In this document: one piece after another, positions 10,576 through 17,671 of the stretch
How the letters are laid out: every line of letters starts with the position of its first letter
How positions within the stretch are numbered: the first letter of the stretch is position 1
DNA from: an uncultured Sphingobium sp.
GTDB taxonomy: Bacteria > Pseudomonadota > Alphaproteobacteria > Sphingomonadales > Sphingomonadaceae
Assembly (NCBI GenBank): GCA_946885845.1
Contig: CAMPHJ010000038.1
Coordinates: 1 to 17,671 of the forward strand
DNA length: 17,671 bases
Direction of reading: 5' to 3'
Program-made: the position numbers and the translations under genes
Notes under the pieces: generated by a model
What the model was told of the DNA's origin: nothing
Database searches by the model: none
The model's input: only the letters and a program-made list of their open reading frames with translations

Positions 10576-13368
10576 ATGAACAAGAATTTCTGGCTGCTAT
10601 CGGTCGGACTGGCGGCCTTGACCGCCCCATTTTCCATCGTTCACGCACAGGAAGCAGCGGAACAGGCTGCCGTCGAAGACAATGGCGCCGTGATCATCGT
10701 CACCGCGACCCGCCGGGCCAGTCCCTTGTCGGACGTGCCGATCGCTGTGTCCGCCGTAAGCGGGCAGGCCATGCAGAATAGCGGGGCGAGCGACATTCGC
10801 AGCCTGAACCAGCTGGCCCCTTCGCTGCTGGTGTCCTCTACCGGATCGGAAGCCAATGCTTCGGCCCGCGTGCGCGGCATCGGCACGGTCGGCGACAATC
10901 CGGGGCTGGAAAGCTCCGTCGCGGTATTTATCGACGGCGTATATCGCTCCCGCACTGGCGCAGGCCTTAATGAACTGGGCGAGATTGAGCGGGTTGAAGT
11001 GCTGCGTGGCCCGCAGGGAACATTGTTCGGACGCAACGCGTCGGCAGGCCTGATCAACATCATCAGCAAGGCCCCGGAATTCAAGCTGGGAGGCAAGGCT
11101 GAGGTCACTTACGGCAATTATGACTTTTGGCGGCTTGCAGGGCGCATCACCGGCCCCGTCACCGACAGCCTGGCGCTCAGCCTGGACGGCGTGTGGTCGA
11201 AACGGGACGGCTTTTTCGACCTGGTCGACACAAATGGAGACAAGGTCGGTGAAACGAACGACCGCGACCGCTATTTTCTGCGCGGGCAGGCGCTGTTTGA
11301 ACCCAATGACGCGCTCTCCATCCGCCTGATCGGGGATTATACCAACCGCGATGAAAGCTGTTGCGGCGCGGCTTATATCGAAACGCGCGAACGGCAACCG
11401 CTGCCCGGCGGTGGTTATGCCACCGCACCTTTCAATCGCATCGCCGCCATCCTGTCGGGGCAGGGCAGCGTCTTTCCATCCGATCCCTATGACCGCGACC
11501 TGACGATCACCGAAGGGCGCAACTATGTCAGCAAGGTCAAGGATTGGGGCCTGTCAGGCGAGGTCAACTATGATCTGGACGGGGTGAAGCTGACCAGCAT
11601 CACGGCCTATCGCGATTATAAGAGCCAGGACTATGGCGATTATGATTATAGCGGGGCCGACCTGCTCTATCGCGATCCCGACACTTATCGCCAGTTCAAG
11701 ACCTTTACCCAGGAACTGCGCGCGCAGGGATCGGCCTTCAACGACGTGCTCGATTGGTTGGTCGGCGGCTATTATGCGAATGAAAAGCTGACGCTGGAGG
11801 ACAATATCGTCTTTGGCGCGGATTATGGTCGCTTTGCCGCTTGCCGCCTGATGGCGGGCGCGGTGGTCAACAGCAATTTGACCGCTCCACAACTCGCCGC
11901 CTGTGGCAGCGGGCTGGCCACGCAGGCGTTGATCACCGGGACGCAGGCGCAGCTTAATGCAGCGCTGACCCCCGCCGTCGGCGCGGGGCAAGCGGGAGCG
12001 ATCTCAACCGGACTGGGGGATGGATTGCGCGCGCTGGCCGCTATCCCGTCGGGGACCGGGGACGTCGGCTCCGTCTATCGCCAGAAGAGCGAAAACTGGG
12101 CGCTGTTCACGCACAATATCATCCATATTACCAAGCAGCTCGATCTGACGCTGGGCCTGCGTTACACGCATGAGACCAAGCGTTTCTCGGCCGATCTGAA
12201 CAATAATAACGCGACCTGCGCGGCGTTGCAGGCGTCCAGCCTGCCGACATTGGCGACCACCCAGGCGCTGGGATCGGCCGCAGCGCTGGCGGGCGGCATA
12301 TTGACGCTTGGCTGCCTGGGTAACAGCTCGACCGGCCTTAACGCGCTGAACCTGAACGACAGGATCAGCGATGGTGAGTTTTCGGGGACGGCGGTGCTGT
12401 CCTGGAAGCCGCTGGACGAAATGCTGGTCTATGGCAGCTATTCCAAGGGGTATAAGGCAGGTGGCTATAATCTGGATCGGTTCCAGCTTGGCACCACCGG
12501 CGTCAATCCGGTTCCCGCGGTATTTTCGCCCCGCAGCAACGCCGATGTGACCAGTTTGCGATTTGCCGCTGAAAAGGTGGATTCCTTTGAAATCGGCCTG
12601 AAATATACGCAGCCGAAATGGAGCGTGAACATCGCCGCGTTCCGGCAGGAGTTCAAGAATTTCCAGCTGAACACGTTCAACGGCACCAGCTTCATCGTGC
12701 AGAATATCAACGGTTGCGAAAGCGATTTGTCCATCGCGCGAACCTGCGACAATGACGATGTCGGGCCGGGCCTTATCAGCCAGGGCGTGGAACTGGAACT
12801 GGCGGCGTCGCCGGTCCGCAATGTTCGCCTGACCGGCGGGTTCACCTATGCGCGGGCGAAGTTCGCCAACCGACTGGTTGGCAGCGCCGACGGCAGCGTT
12901 CCGCTGGATCAGGGAAGCGACGGGCGGTCGGGCCTGGTGCTGCTGCCGGGCCAGATCAATTCGCAAGCGCCAGAGCTGGTGACGACGGTGAGCGCCGCAT
13001 GGACCCCTGAACTGGGGTCGAGCGGTTTGTCGGCGCTGTTCTACATCGATGGCCGCATGACCAGCGATTTCAATACCGGTTCAGACCTATTCCCCGAAAA
13101 GGTGCAGGATGGCTATGCGGTCTTTAACGCGCGCGTCGGTATTCGTGGGCCGCAGCAGCGTTGGGCGGTCGAATTCTGGGGGCAGAATATCTTTAATCAG
13201 GATTATACCCAGGTAGCGTTCAGCAGCCCGCTGCAATCGAGCAGCCCCGGAACCTCCACCACCGGCCAGTTCGCGCTGACGCCGCCTTCGCCGATGGCGA
13301 ACCAGCTGATCTCTGGTTATCTGGGTGAGCCAAGGACGTACGGCATCACCTTGCGCGGCAGCTTCTAA
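10576..13368 (+). CDS. TonB-dependent outer membrane receptor
   Basis: This is a 930-residue outer membrane transporter. The signal peptide is MNKNFWLLSVGLAALTAPFS and onward, with cleavage after Ala24. A TonB-box-like VIIVTAT lies at about 39-45. The plug domain contains SVAVFIDGVYRSRTG and ERVEVLRGPQGTLFGRNA, followed by a 22-strand barrel ending in GITLRGSF with the terminal Phe. The start at 10576 is supported by the signal peptide and by AGGAG/AAAGGG just upstream; the in-frame ATG at 10525 would put a hydrophilic stretch before the signal. All eight cysteines occur as four pairs (262/263, 423/443, 548/580, 714/724) in predicted loops, and residues 420-510 form an unusually Ala/Gly-rich insertion. 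No substrate-processing gene or transcription factor is adjacent, so the ligand is unknown. A perfect terminator follows. Confidence 0.93.
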   Translation: MNKNFWLLSVGLAALTAPFSIVHAQEAAEQAAVEDNGAVIIVTATRRASPLSDVPIAVSAVSGQAMQNSGASDIRSLNQLAPSLLVSSTGSEANASARVRGIGTVGDNPGLESSVAVFIDGVYRSRTGAGLNELGEIERVEVLRGPQGTLFGRNASAGLINIISKAPEFKLGGKAEVTYGNYDFWRLAGRITGPVTDSLALSLDGVWSKRDGFFDLVDTNGDKVGETNDRDRYFLRGQALFEPNDALSIRLIGDYTNRDESCCGAAYIETRERQPLPGGGYATAPFNRIAAILSGQGSVFPSDPYDRDLTITEGRNYVSKVKDWGLSGEVNYDLDGVKLTSITAYRDYKSQDYGDYDYSGADLLYRDPDTYRQFKTFTQELRAQGSAFNDVLDWLVGGYYANEKLTLEDNIVFGADYGRFAACRLMAGAVVNSNLTAPQLAACGSGLATQALITGTQAQLNAALTPAVGAGQAGAISTGLGDGLRALAAIPSGTGDVGSVYRQKSENWALFTHNIIHITKQLDLTLGLRYTHETKRFSADLNNNNATCAALQASSLPTLATTQALGSAAALAGGILTLGCLGNSSTGLNALNLNDRISDGEFSGTAVLSWKPLDEMLVYGSYSKGYKAGGYNLDRFQLGTTGVNPVPAVFSPRSNADVTSLRFAAEKVDSFEIGLKYTQPKWSVNIAAFRQEFKNFQLNTFNGTSFIVQNINGCESDLSIARTCDNDDVGPGLISQGVELELAASPVRNVRLTGGFTYARAKFANRLVGSADGSVPLDQGSDGRSGLVLLPGQINSQAPELVTTVSAAWTPELGSSGLSALFYIDGRMTSDFNTGSDLFPEKVQDGYAVFNARVGIRGPQQRWAVEFWGQNIFNQDYTQVAFSSPLQSSSPGTSTTGQFALTPPSPMANQLISGYLGEPRTYGITLRGSF

Positions 13369-13388
13369 CCTGCCGCGTCAGGCATCAG

Positions 13389-13422
13389 GCCCGCTCCGCG
13401 ATCGTGCGGAGCGGGCTTTTTT
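13389..13422 (+). terminator. Rho-independent terminator of the TonB receptor gene
   Basis: GCCCGCTCCGC at 13389-13399 is perfectly complementary to GCGGAGCGGGC at 13406-13416, with a six-base loop and TTTTTT directly after. It begins 20 bases after the receptor stop and ends five bases before the convergent yggS stop. No T-run exists on the other side, so it acts mainly on the plus strand. Confidence 0.93.
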
Positions 13423-13427
13423 GTGAC

Positions 13428-14108
13428 TCAGGCGGTTGGGCGTTCACCGAACAGGGCCGTGCCGACGCGGATGTCGGTCGCGCCCAGCATGATTGCCGTT
13501 TCGAAATCACCTGACATGCCCATGGACAGGCGGTCCAGTCCTTCTTCCCGCGCCATCTTGGCAAGCAGGGCGAAATAGGGAGCAGGCTCTACATCGGCGG
13601 GTGGCACGCACATCAGGCCGAGCAGCGGGATGCCAGCGTCCCGCGCGGCACGGATGAGGGCAGGGGTGTCAGCGATCGGGCAGCCGCCCTTTTGCCCTTC
13701 CGCACCGACATTGACCTGGATGAAGCAGGGCACCCGCTTGTCGGCGGCATCCATCGCACGGGCAAGCGCGGTCAGCAGGGAAGGGCGGTCCAGCGAGTGG
13801 ATGATATCGAACAGGGCCACGGCATCGGCTGCCTTGTTCGATTGAAGCTGGCCCACAAGATGCAGCGTGATGTCGGGCGTTTCCGTTCGCAGGAGCGGCC
13901 ATTTGCCCTGTGCTTCCTGCACGCGATTTTCGCCGAAGCTGCGCTGTCCCGCCATGATCAGAGGGCGGATAGCGGAGGCTTCCTGCATTTTCGATACAGC
14001 GATCAGGTTGATGTCGTTGGCGGTGCGGCCCGTCAGGCGGGCAGCGCGCTGCGCTGCGTCGCGCACGGCGTTCAGCCTTTCGGCCGCTTCGATGCTTTCA
14101 GTCGTCAT
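13428..14108 (-). CDS. YggS/PROSC family pyridoxal phosphate-binding homeostasis protein
   Basis: This family binds PLP on a lysine of a single-domain fold-III barrel and buffers cellular PLP; no enzymatic reaction is known. The 226 residues include LIAVSKMQ with the PLP-binding Lys40, SFGENRVQEAQ, LHLVGQLQSNK, DIIHSLDR, FIQVNVGAEGQKGG, the phosphate-binding SMGMSGDFETAI, and the closing DIRVGTALFGER. All family blocks are intact and the length is normal. Its ATG is 23 bases from that of the divergent ThiE-like gene, so the promoters of both must extend into each other's coding region. It is convergent with the TonB receptor gene, separated by the receptor terminator. Confidence 0.95.
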   Translation of the reverse strand: MTTESIEAAERLNAVRDAAQRAARLTGRTANDINLIAVSKMQEASAIRPLIMAGQRSFGENRVQEAQGKWPLLRTETPDITLHLVGQLQSNKAADAVALFDIIHSLDRPSLLTALARAMDAADKRVPCFIQVNVGAEGQKGGCPIADTPALIRAARDAGIPLLGLMCVPPADVEPAPYFALLAKMAREEGLDRLSMGMSGDFETAIMLGATDIRVGTALFGERPTA

Positions 14109-14131
14109 GGCGGCTGCTATAGGCGAGGGTG

Positions 14132-14704
14132 ATGACGCGCCGCCACCGCAAAAATCTGCCTTCCAATTGGCTGATGACGGATGAACGCGTCGGCGGCGAT
14201 GCGTTGCTGGAGGCGGTGGGAAGGTTGCCGAGGGGTCAGGCGGGGATCATTTTTCGCCATCATCGCACCCCCCGTGCGGAGCGGCGCATGCTTTTCGATC
14301 AGTTGGCGCGGATAGCGCGTCGGCGGCGGCTGATGATCCTGGTCGCGGGACCGGAAAGGCTGGCAATCGCCTGGAAAGCGGATGGGTGGCATGGGCCGAC
14401 ATGGGGACGGGGGAATCGCGCCCTCATCCACAGCATGGCCGCCCATGATGCGCGCGAGTTGGCTGCGGCGCAGCGTTGCGGGGCGGATCTGATTTTCCTT
14501 TCACCGCTGTTCGCCACGCGGTCGCACCCTGGCGCGCAGGCGCTGGGGCGGGTGCGCTTTGGTGCTTTGGCGCGCCTGTCGTCAGTGCCTGTAATGGCGC
14601 TGGGGGGCGTGAATACCGGTCATCGCAGGATGTTGAAGGCGCTCGGCGCTTCGGGATGGGGCGCGATTGATGGGCTGGTCCGCCGTGGTCGCGGGATAAG
14701 CTGA
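14132..14704 (+). CDS. ThiE/TenI-like thiamine phosphate synthase family protein, possibly not a true synthase
   Basis: This 190-residue protein has a TIM-barrel C-terminal half typical of the thiamine phosphate synthase/TenI superfamily: GADLIFLSPLFATRSHPGA (about 112-130), then VMALGGVNTGH and GWGAIDGL. The N-terminal half keeps WLMTDER but lacks recognisable versions of the Q-x-R-x-K substrate motif and of the N-D...G-V-H-L-G-Q metal/pyrophosphate motif of canonical ThiE; it has GIIFRHHRTP and WHGPTWGRG there instead. It may be a diverged ThiE, a TenI-like protein or something else. ATG 14132 is preceded by GAGGG; a GTG directly before it is an alternative. No thiamine gene or TPP riboswitch is visible nearby. 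It is very Arg-rich and divergent from yggS. Confidence 0.75.
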   Translation: MTRRHRKNLPSNWLMTDERVGGDALLEAVGRLPRGQAGIIFRHHRTPRAERRMLFDQLARIARRRRLMILVAGPERLAIAWKADGWHGPTWGRGNRALIHSMAAHDARELAAAQRCGADLIFLSPLFATRSHPGAQALGRVRFGALARLSSVPVMALGGVNTGHRRMLKALGASGWGAIDGLVRRGRGIS

Positions 14705-14777
14705 GACTGCAATAAGTACCGCAAGCCTAGCGCGAGATCAGAAATGTAGGAAATCGGGCCGACGCAGGGTCAGCGGA

Positions 14778-15506
14778 TCAGAATTTGAAGACCGTACCCA
14801 GATAGACGGCCTGATTATCCTGCCGATCATCGGTCATGGGGGTCAACCGGCCGATCACGCTGTTGTTATAACGCAGCCCAGCGGTCACGTTGAGGTTGCG
14901 CGTCAGCGAATAGGAGCTGGCCAGATCCAGCGAATAATCCTTTTCCGCAGCCGGATTACGAACGGCTTCGCCCGGCTCACGGCGATTTTCGATCATTACC
15001 TTGGTGCTGAACCGGGTCTTATGTTCCTGATCCAGCGAGAAATTCTTTGCACCGGCAACCTGATCCAGCGCAACCGGGTCCAGTTCCTTGCGGCCTATCG
15101 TTTCGGGCAAGGCAAACTTGCGCCAATTATGCGCGGTGTTGAGGCTGAACGCTACGGGAGCGATGTTGAGCGAATCAAGCGTACGGCTGACTGTGACGCG
15201 ATCATCGTCGCCTGCACGCACCATCACAGTGATCGACCGCTGACCGCTGAGCGAGCCGCTGGTCGGGGTGAAACGAAAACTCTGCCGACCAGCCGAAGCG
15301 GCAATCCTGGCATAAGCGGCAGCGAGTCGCGGATCCTTCGTTGTGGGTGTGAAGGAAGAAATGCTGCCAAGTGCACCGAGGGAGACTGGCGTGTTGGCGC
15401 GCATGCGCACAATGTCGGTCGCTGCGCCAATGGCGGGGGACAGCATAAAGCCAGCCACGGCGATCGCCGAGCCTGCCAATGCAATATATCCCCTATTCAC
15501 ACGCAT
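14778..15506 (-). CDS. Exported protein of unknown function with barrel-like C-terminus
   Basis: I do not recognise a named family. The 242-residue protein has a signal peptide (YIALAGSAIAVAGFMLSPAI, cleavage around residue 28). A segment rich in Ser, Thr and Arg follows. The C-terminal ~60 residues read as alternating beta strands (DYSLDLASSYSLTRNLNVTA, GLRYNNS, AVYLGTVFKF) and end in Phe, the hallmark of outer membrane barrel proteins. A central stretch (SLNTAHNWRKFALPETIGRK) is conserved-looking. It is cysteine-free after cleavage. GGGGAAGAG lies upstream of the ATG on the minus strand. It is divergent from the DUF3576-leuS unit across 231 bases. It is probably a sphingomonad surface or periplasmic protein; function unknown. 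Confidence 0.75.
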   Translation of the reverse strand: MRVNRGYIALAGSAIAVAGFMLSPAIGAATDIVRMRANTPVSLGALGSISSFTPTTKDPRLAAAYARIAASAGRQSFRFTPTSGSLSGQRSITVMVRAGDDDRVTVSRTLDSLNIAPVAFSLNTAHNWRKFALPETIGRKELDPVALDQVAGAKNFSLDQEHKTRFSTKVMIENRREPGEAVRNPAAEKDYSLDLASSYSLTRNLNVTAGLRYNNSVIGRLTPMTDDRQDNQAVYLGTVFKF

Positions 15507-15673
15507 GACGCGAATCTCTTCCCCACCGACCTTTTTGAGGTTCTACACGCGAAACGTCCCGATAGGTAGTGTGTGCCGCCTTTTTGTGCAATCTGTTGCA
15601 AGGAACACACAGGCGTTCCGCGCGCAGCCCGTCGCATCGAAGGAGGGCGTCAGCGGCCCCCCTTGCCCCCCCC

Positions 15674-15701
15674 TTGCCCATTGCCGCCGGTCCTCTATAG
15701 A
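15674..15701 (+). promoter_or_regulatory. Possible promoter for the DUF3576-leuS unit
   Basis: TTGCCC (15674-15679) and TATAGA (15696-15701) are separated by 16 bases, predicting a start near 15708 and a 30-base leader before the DUF3576 ATG. It lies in the 231-base divergent gap 15507-15737, which otherwise holds C-rich runs and a short GGAAC/GTTCC dyad at about 15603-15620. No EcfG-type GGAAC-N16/17-CGTT element was found there. The match is moderate. Confidence 0.35.
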
Positions 15702-15737
15702 AGCTGGGCGTTTTTCTTCAGATATGGGACATTCCTG

Positions 15738-16187
15738 ATGGTCCGCCGCCTTCCTGCCTCTCTATCCGCCGGTCTGCTGCTGGCCGCACTTCTGCCGCTT
15801 GCCGCCTGTGGCGGTGGATCGAAGGAAAGGCCCAAGGCCGATCTTGCCGCGGCCAAGATCACGACGATCGGGGTCAACAGCTATTTGTGGCGCGCGACCC
15901 TGGACACGATTTCTTTCATGCCGCTGGTCCAGACGGATTCGAACGGCGGGGTGATCGTCACCGACTGGTACGCCAATCCCAACAGCCCCAATGAGCGCAT
16001 GAAGCTGACCGTATCGATCCTGGACCAGGACCTGCGGGCCGATGCGCTGCGCGTGGCCGCCAGCCGTCAGGTCAATCAGGGCGGCCAGTGGGTCGATGCG
16101 CCGGTTCAGGCCGCTACCGTCCAGAAGCTGGAAGAGATCATCCTGACCAAGGCCCGCGACCTGCGCCGTATGGCGATCACGGGATAA
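15738..16187 (+). CDS. DUF3576 family lipoprotein
   Basis: The 149-residue protein starts with a lipoprotein signal ending in LPLAAC, so Cys24 would be lipidated. A charged linker follows, then a compact domain: TTIGVNSYLWRATLDTISFM (about 46-65), the GGVIVTDWY strand, and a helical C-terminus beginning VQKLEEIILTKARDLRRM. These blocks match the alphaproteobacterial DUF3576 family, whose function is not known. The start at 15738 is chosen because it is the only ATG giving an exposed signal peptide; the frame is open 55 codons further upstream, but that extension is Pro/Arg-rich and implausible. It sits directly before leuS, as in many alphaproteobacteria where lptE and holA follow, hinting at an envelope-assembly role. 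Confidence 0.88.
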   Translation: MVRRLPASLSAGLLLAALLPLAACGGGSKERPKADLAAAKITTIGVNSYLWRATLDTISFMPLVQTDSNGGVIVTDWYANPNSPNERMKLTVSILDQDLRADALRVAASRQVNQGGQWVDAPVQAATVQKLEEIILTKARDLRRMAITG

Positions 16188-16222
16188 GCTATTCCTTTTA
16201 TTCCAATTTCTTGAACAACCGG

Positions 16223-16248
16223 GGGCTGGGCTTGGAAGAGCTCAGCCC
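16223..16248 (+). promoter_or_regulatory. Hairpin immediately upstream of leuS
   Basis: GGGCTGGGCT (16223-16232) pairs with AGCTCAGCCC (16239-16248) over ten base pairs including one G-U wobble, with loop TGGAAG. It lies in the 63-base gap after the DUF3576 stop and ends two bases before an ATG (16251) in frame with leuS. The purine-rich GGAAGAG that could serve as ribosome-binding site for ATG 16251 is in the loop and right arm, so folding would hide it and favour ATG 16275, which has its own GAGGA. There is no clear U-tract. Confidence 0.4.
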
Positions 16249-16274
16249 GCATGCATTTTGAGGACGTGATACAG

Positions 16275-17671
16275 ATGCAAAGGCGCTTCAACCCGCTTGA
16301 GGCCGATGCCCGCTGGCAGGCCGTATGGGACGAGAAGCAGACGTTCAAGGCGTCGGACACGAGCGACCGCCCACGTTCCTACGTGCTGGAGATGTTCCCC
16401 TATCCGTCCGGGCGCATCCATATCGGCCATGTGCGCAACTATTCGATGGGCGATGTGCTGGCGCGGTTCCGACGGATGACCGGGCATGAAGTGCTGCATC
16501 CGATGGGTTGGGACGCCTTTGGCATGCCGGCGGAAAATGCCGCGATGGAAAAAAAGGTGCATCCGGGCGACTGGACCCGATCCAACATCGCGACGATGCG
16601 GGCGCAGCTGAAGAAACTGGGCTTTGCGCTGGACTGGAGCCGCGAACTCGCGACCTGCGAGCCGGATTATTATGGGCAGGAGCAGGCGCTGTTCCTGGAC
16701 ATGATGGAAGCGGGGCTGGTTTACCGGAAGGAAAGCGCGGTCAATTGGGACCCGGTCGACATGACCGTGCTGGCCAATGAGCAGGTGATCGACGGCAAGG
16801 GCTGGCGATCGGGCGCGCCGGTCGAGAAGCGGAAGCTTAGCCAGTGGTTCCTGAAGATCACGCAATTTGCCGACGATTTGCTCAGCGGTCTGAAGACGCT
16901 CGATCAGTGGCCCGAGAAGGTGCGGCTGATGCAGGAGAACTGGATTGGCAAGTCGGTTGGCCTGCAGTTCCGGTTCAAGCTGGATGAGGCTGTGGACGGC
17001 ATTGAGGAACTGGAGGTCTTTTCGACTCGGCCCGACACCATCTTCGGTGCGAGCTTTGCGGCGATTGCGGCGGATCATCCGATCGCTTTGGCGCTGGAGG
17101 CGAAGGATGAGGGTCTGGCTGCATTTGCCGAGGAATGCCGTCATAGCGGCACTGCCGCTGCGGAGATCGAGACGCAGGAGAAGAAGGGCTATGACACCGG
17201 ACGGTCGGTGATCCATCCCTTTACCGGAGCCAAGCTTCCGCTGTTCGTCGCCAACTTCGTGTTGATGGATTATGGCACGGGTGCCGTCATGGCGGTGCCG
17301 GGGCATGACCAGCGCGACCTGGATTTCGCGCGCAAATATATGCTGCCCGTCGAGCGCGTGGTTGCTGCCGAGAGCGATGAGGACAAGGGCATCGGCGACG
17401 AGGCCTATGCCGGGCCGGGCCGCCTGGTGAACTCCGATTTCCTCAACGGCATGAGTGTCGAGGATGCCAAGGCCGAAATCATCCGCCGCGCCGAAGAGGG
17501 CGGTTGGGGGACCGGCACGACCGTGTTCCGCCTGCGCGATTGGGGCGTGTCGCGCCAGCGTTATTGGGGGACGCCGATCCCGGTCATCCATTGCGAAGAT
17601 TGCGGCGTGGTGGGCGTGCCCAAGGCGCAGTTGCCGGTGGTGCTGCCGGAGGATGTCAGCTTCGACATTCC
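16275..17671 (+). CDS. leuS: Leucyl-tRNA synthetase, N-terminal part (3' truncated by window edge)
   Basis: LeuRS charges tRNA-Leu with leucine in the cytoplasm. About 465 of the expected ~840-850 residues are present; the KMSKS loop and anticodon-binding domain lie beyond the window. Visible are [13 protein letters not shown] at the start, [20 protein letters not shown] with the HIGH signature at 49-52, and [16 protein letters not shown]. The inserted CP1 editing domain shows STRPDTIFG at 250-258 and [15 protein letters not shown] at 334-348, ending in the aspartate needed for hydrolysis of mischarged t[19 protein letters not shown] follows on return to the catalytic fold. ATG 16275 has GAGGA upstream and gives the usual N-terminus; the in-frame ATG at 16251 would add eight residues. 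It probably shares a transcript with the DUF3576 gene. Confidence 0.95.
   Translation, partial: MQRRFNPLEADARWQAVWDEKQTFKASDTSDRPRSYVLEMFPYPSGRIHIGHVRNYSMGDVLARFRRMTGHEVLHPMGWDAFGMPAENAAMEKKVHPGDWTRSNIATMRAQLKKLGFALDWSRELATCEPDYYGQEQALFLDMMEAGLVYRKESAVNWDPVDMTVLANEQVIDGKGWRSGAPVEKRKLSQWFLKITQFADDLLSGLKTLDQWPEKVRLMQENWIGKSVGLQFRFKLDEAVDGIEELEVFSTRPDTIFGASFAAIAADHPIALALEAKDEGLAAFAEECRHSGTAAAEIETQEKKGYDTGRSVIHPFTGAKLPLFVANFVLMDYGTGAVMAVPGHDQRDLDFARKYMLPVERVVAAESDEDKGIGDEAYAGPGRLVNSDFLNGMSVEDAKAEIIRRAEEGGWGTGTTVFRLRDWGVSRQRYWGTPIPVIHCEDCGVVGVPKAQLPVVLPEDVSFDI

Noticed and set aside
12004..12966. Open frame of 320 codons on the minus strand inside the TonB receptor gene
   Set aside because: It is antisense to a well-supported gene, with no ribosome-binding site or recognisable domain.
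15603..15620. GGAAC near the divergent promoters as an EcfG general stress promoter
   Set aside because: The following GTTCC is only eight bases away and no CGTT occurs at 16-17 bases on either strand; it is just a short dyad.
15573..15737. N-terminal extension of the DUF3576 gene
   Set aside because: The extra 55 codons are Pro/Arg/Cys-rich, would bury the lipoprotein signal and overlap the likely promoter.
16242..17591. Long open frame of 449 codons on the minus strand opposite leuS
   Set aside because: It lies entirely opposite leuS, whose motifs are unmistakable, and has His/Arg/Pro-rich shadow composition typical of antisense frames in GC-rich DNA.

Overview
The window is chromosomal DNA from an alphaproteobacterium, almost certainly a sphingomonad (Sphingobium/Sphingomonas/Novosphingobium group). 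The evidence is high GC with G/C-rich third positions, the order maf-aroE-coaE-dnaQ, a DUF1491 protein, an MmcB-type repair protein, a DUF3576 lipoprotein directly before leuS, and a large TonB-dependent receptor. No tRNA, rRNA, CRISPR array, transposase, phage gene or toxin-antitoxin pair was found. Nearly all of the window is conserved housekeeping sequence, and no gap between genes exceeds about 230 bases.

Layout. 1-2455: end of a Maf pyrophosphatase, then aroE (ATGA overlap), coaE and dnaQ on the plus strand. 2539-4514: long-form hpf, ptsN (EIIA-Ntr), a PaaI-type thioesterase and a DUF1491 protein; the last three overlap, and a strong hairpin separates hpf from ptsN. 4691-5341: an exported SleB-type cell-wall hydrolase ending in a clear terminator. 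5369-5534: a dense non-coding segment with that terminator, a perfect GTTC-N7-GTTC LexA-type site, a long hairpin and a REP-like palindrome, leading into mmcB (5535-6038). 6046-7029, minus strand: a 79-residue unknown protein and an exported ankyrin-repeat protein. 7077-8850, plus strand: a SCO copper chaperone, a YcgN cysteine-cluster protein starting at TTG one codon after the SCO stop, and a YgjP-type metallopeptidase. 8859-9665, minus: trhO. 9730-10389, plus: pdeM. 10576-13368: a 930-residue TonB-dependent receptor with its own promoter and terminator. 13428-14108, minus: the YggS PLP-binding protein, divergent from a ThiE/TenI-like protein. 14778-15506, minus: an exported unknown protein with a barrel-like C-terminus. 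15738 to the end, plus: a DUF3576 lipoprotein and the first 465 codons of leuS.

The most interesting signal is regulatory. Exactly two perfect GTTC-N7-GTTC sequences, the LexA operator consensus of alphaproteobacteria, were found by eye in the whole window. One lies upstream of mmcB and the other lies on the first codons of pdeM. Both genes belong to DNA-damage-response families, and neither has a Shine-Dalgarno sequence. This suggests a small SOS regulon in the window and a possible leaderless, LexA-controlled pdeM separated from its usual ligase/helicase partners. Secondary points are four cysteine pairs in the receptor, a ThiE-like protein lacking usual ThiE motifs, hairpins before ptsN and leuS, and two uncharacterised proteins. 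I saw no convincing wholly new multi-gene system.
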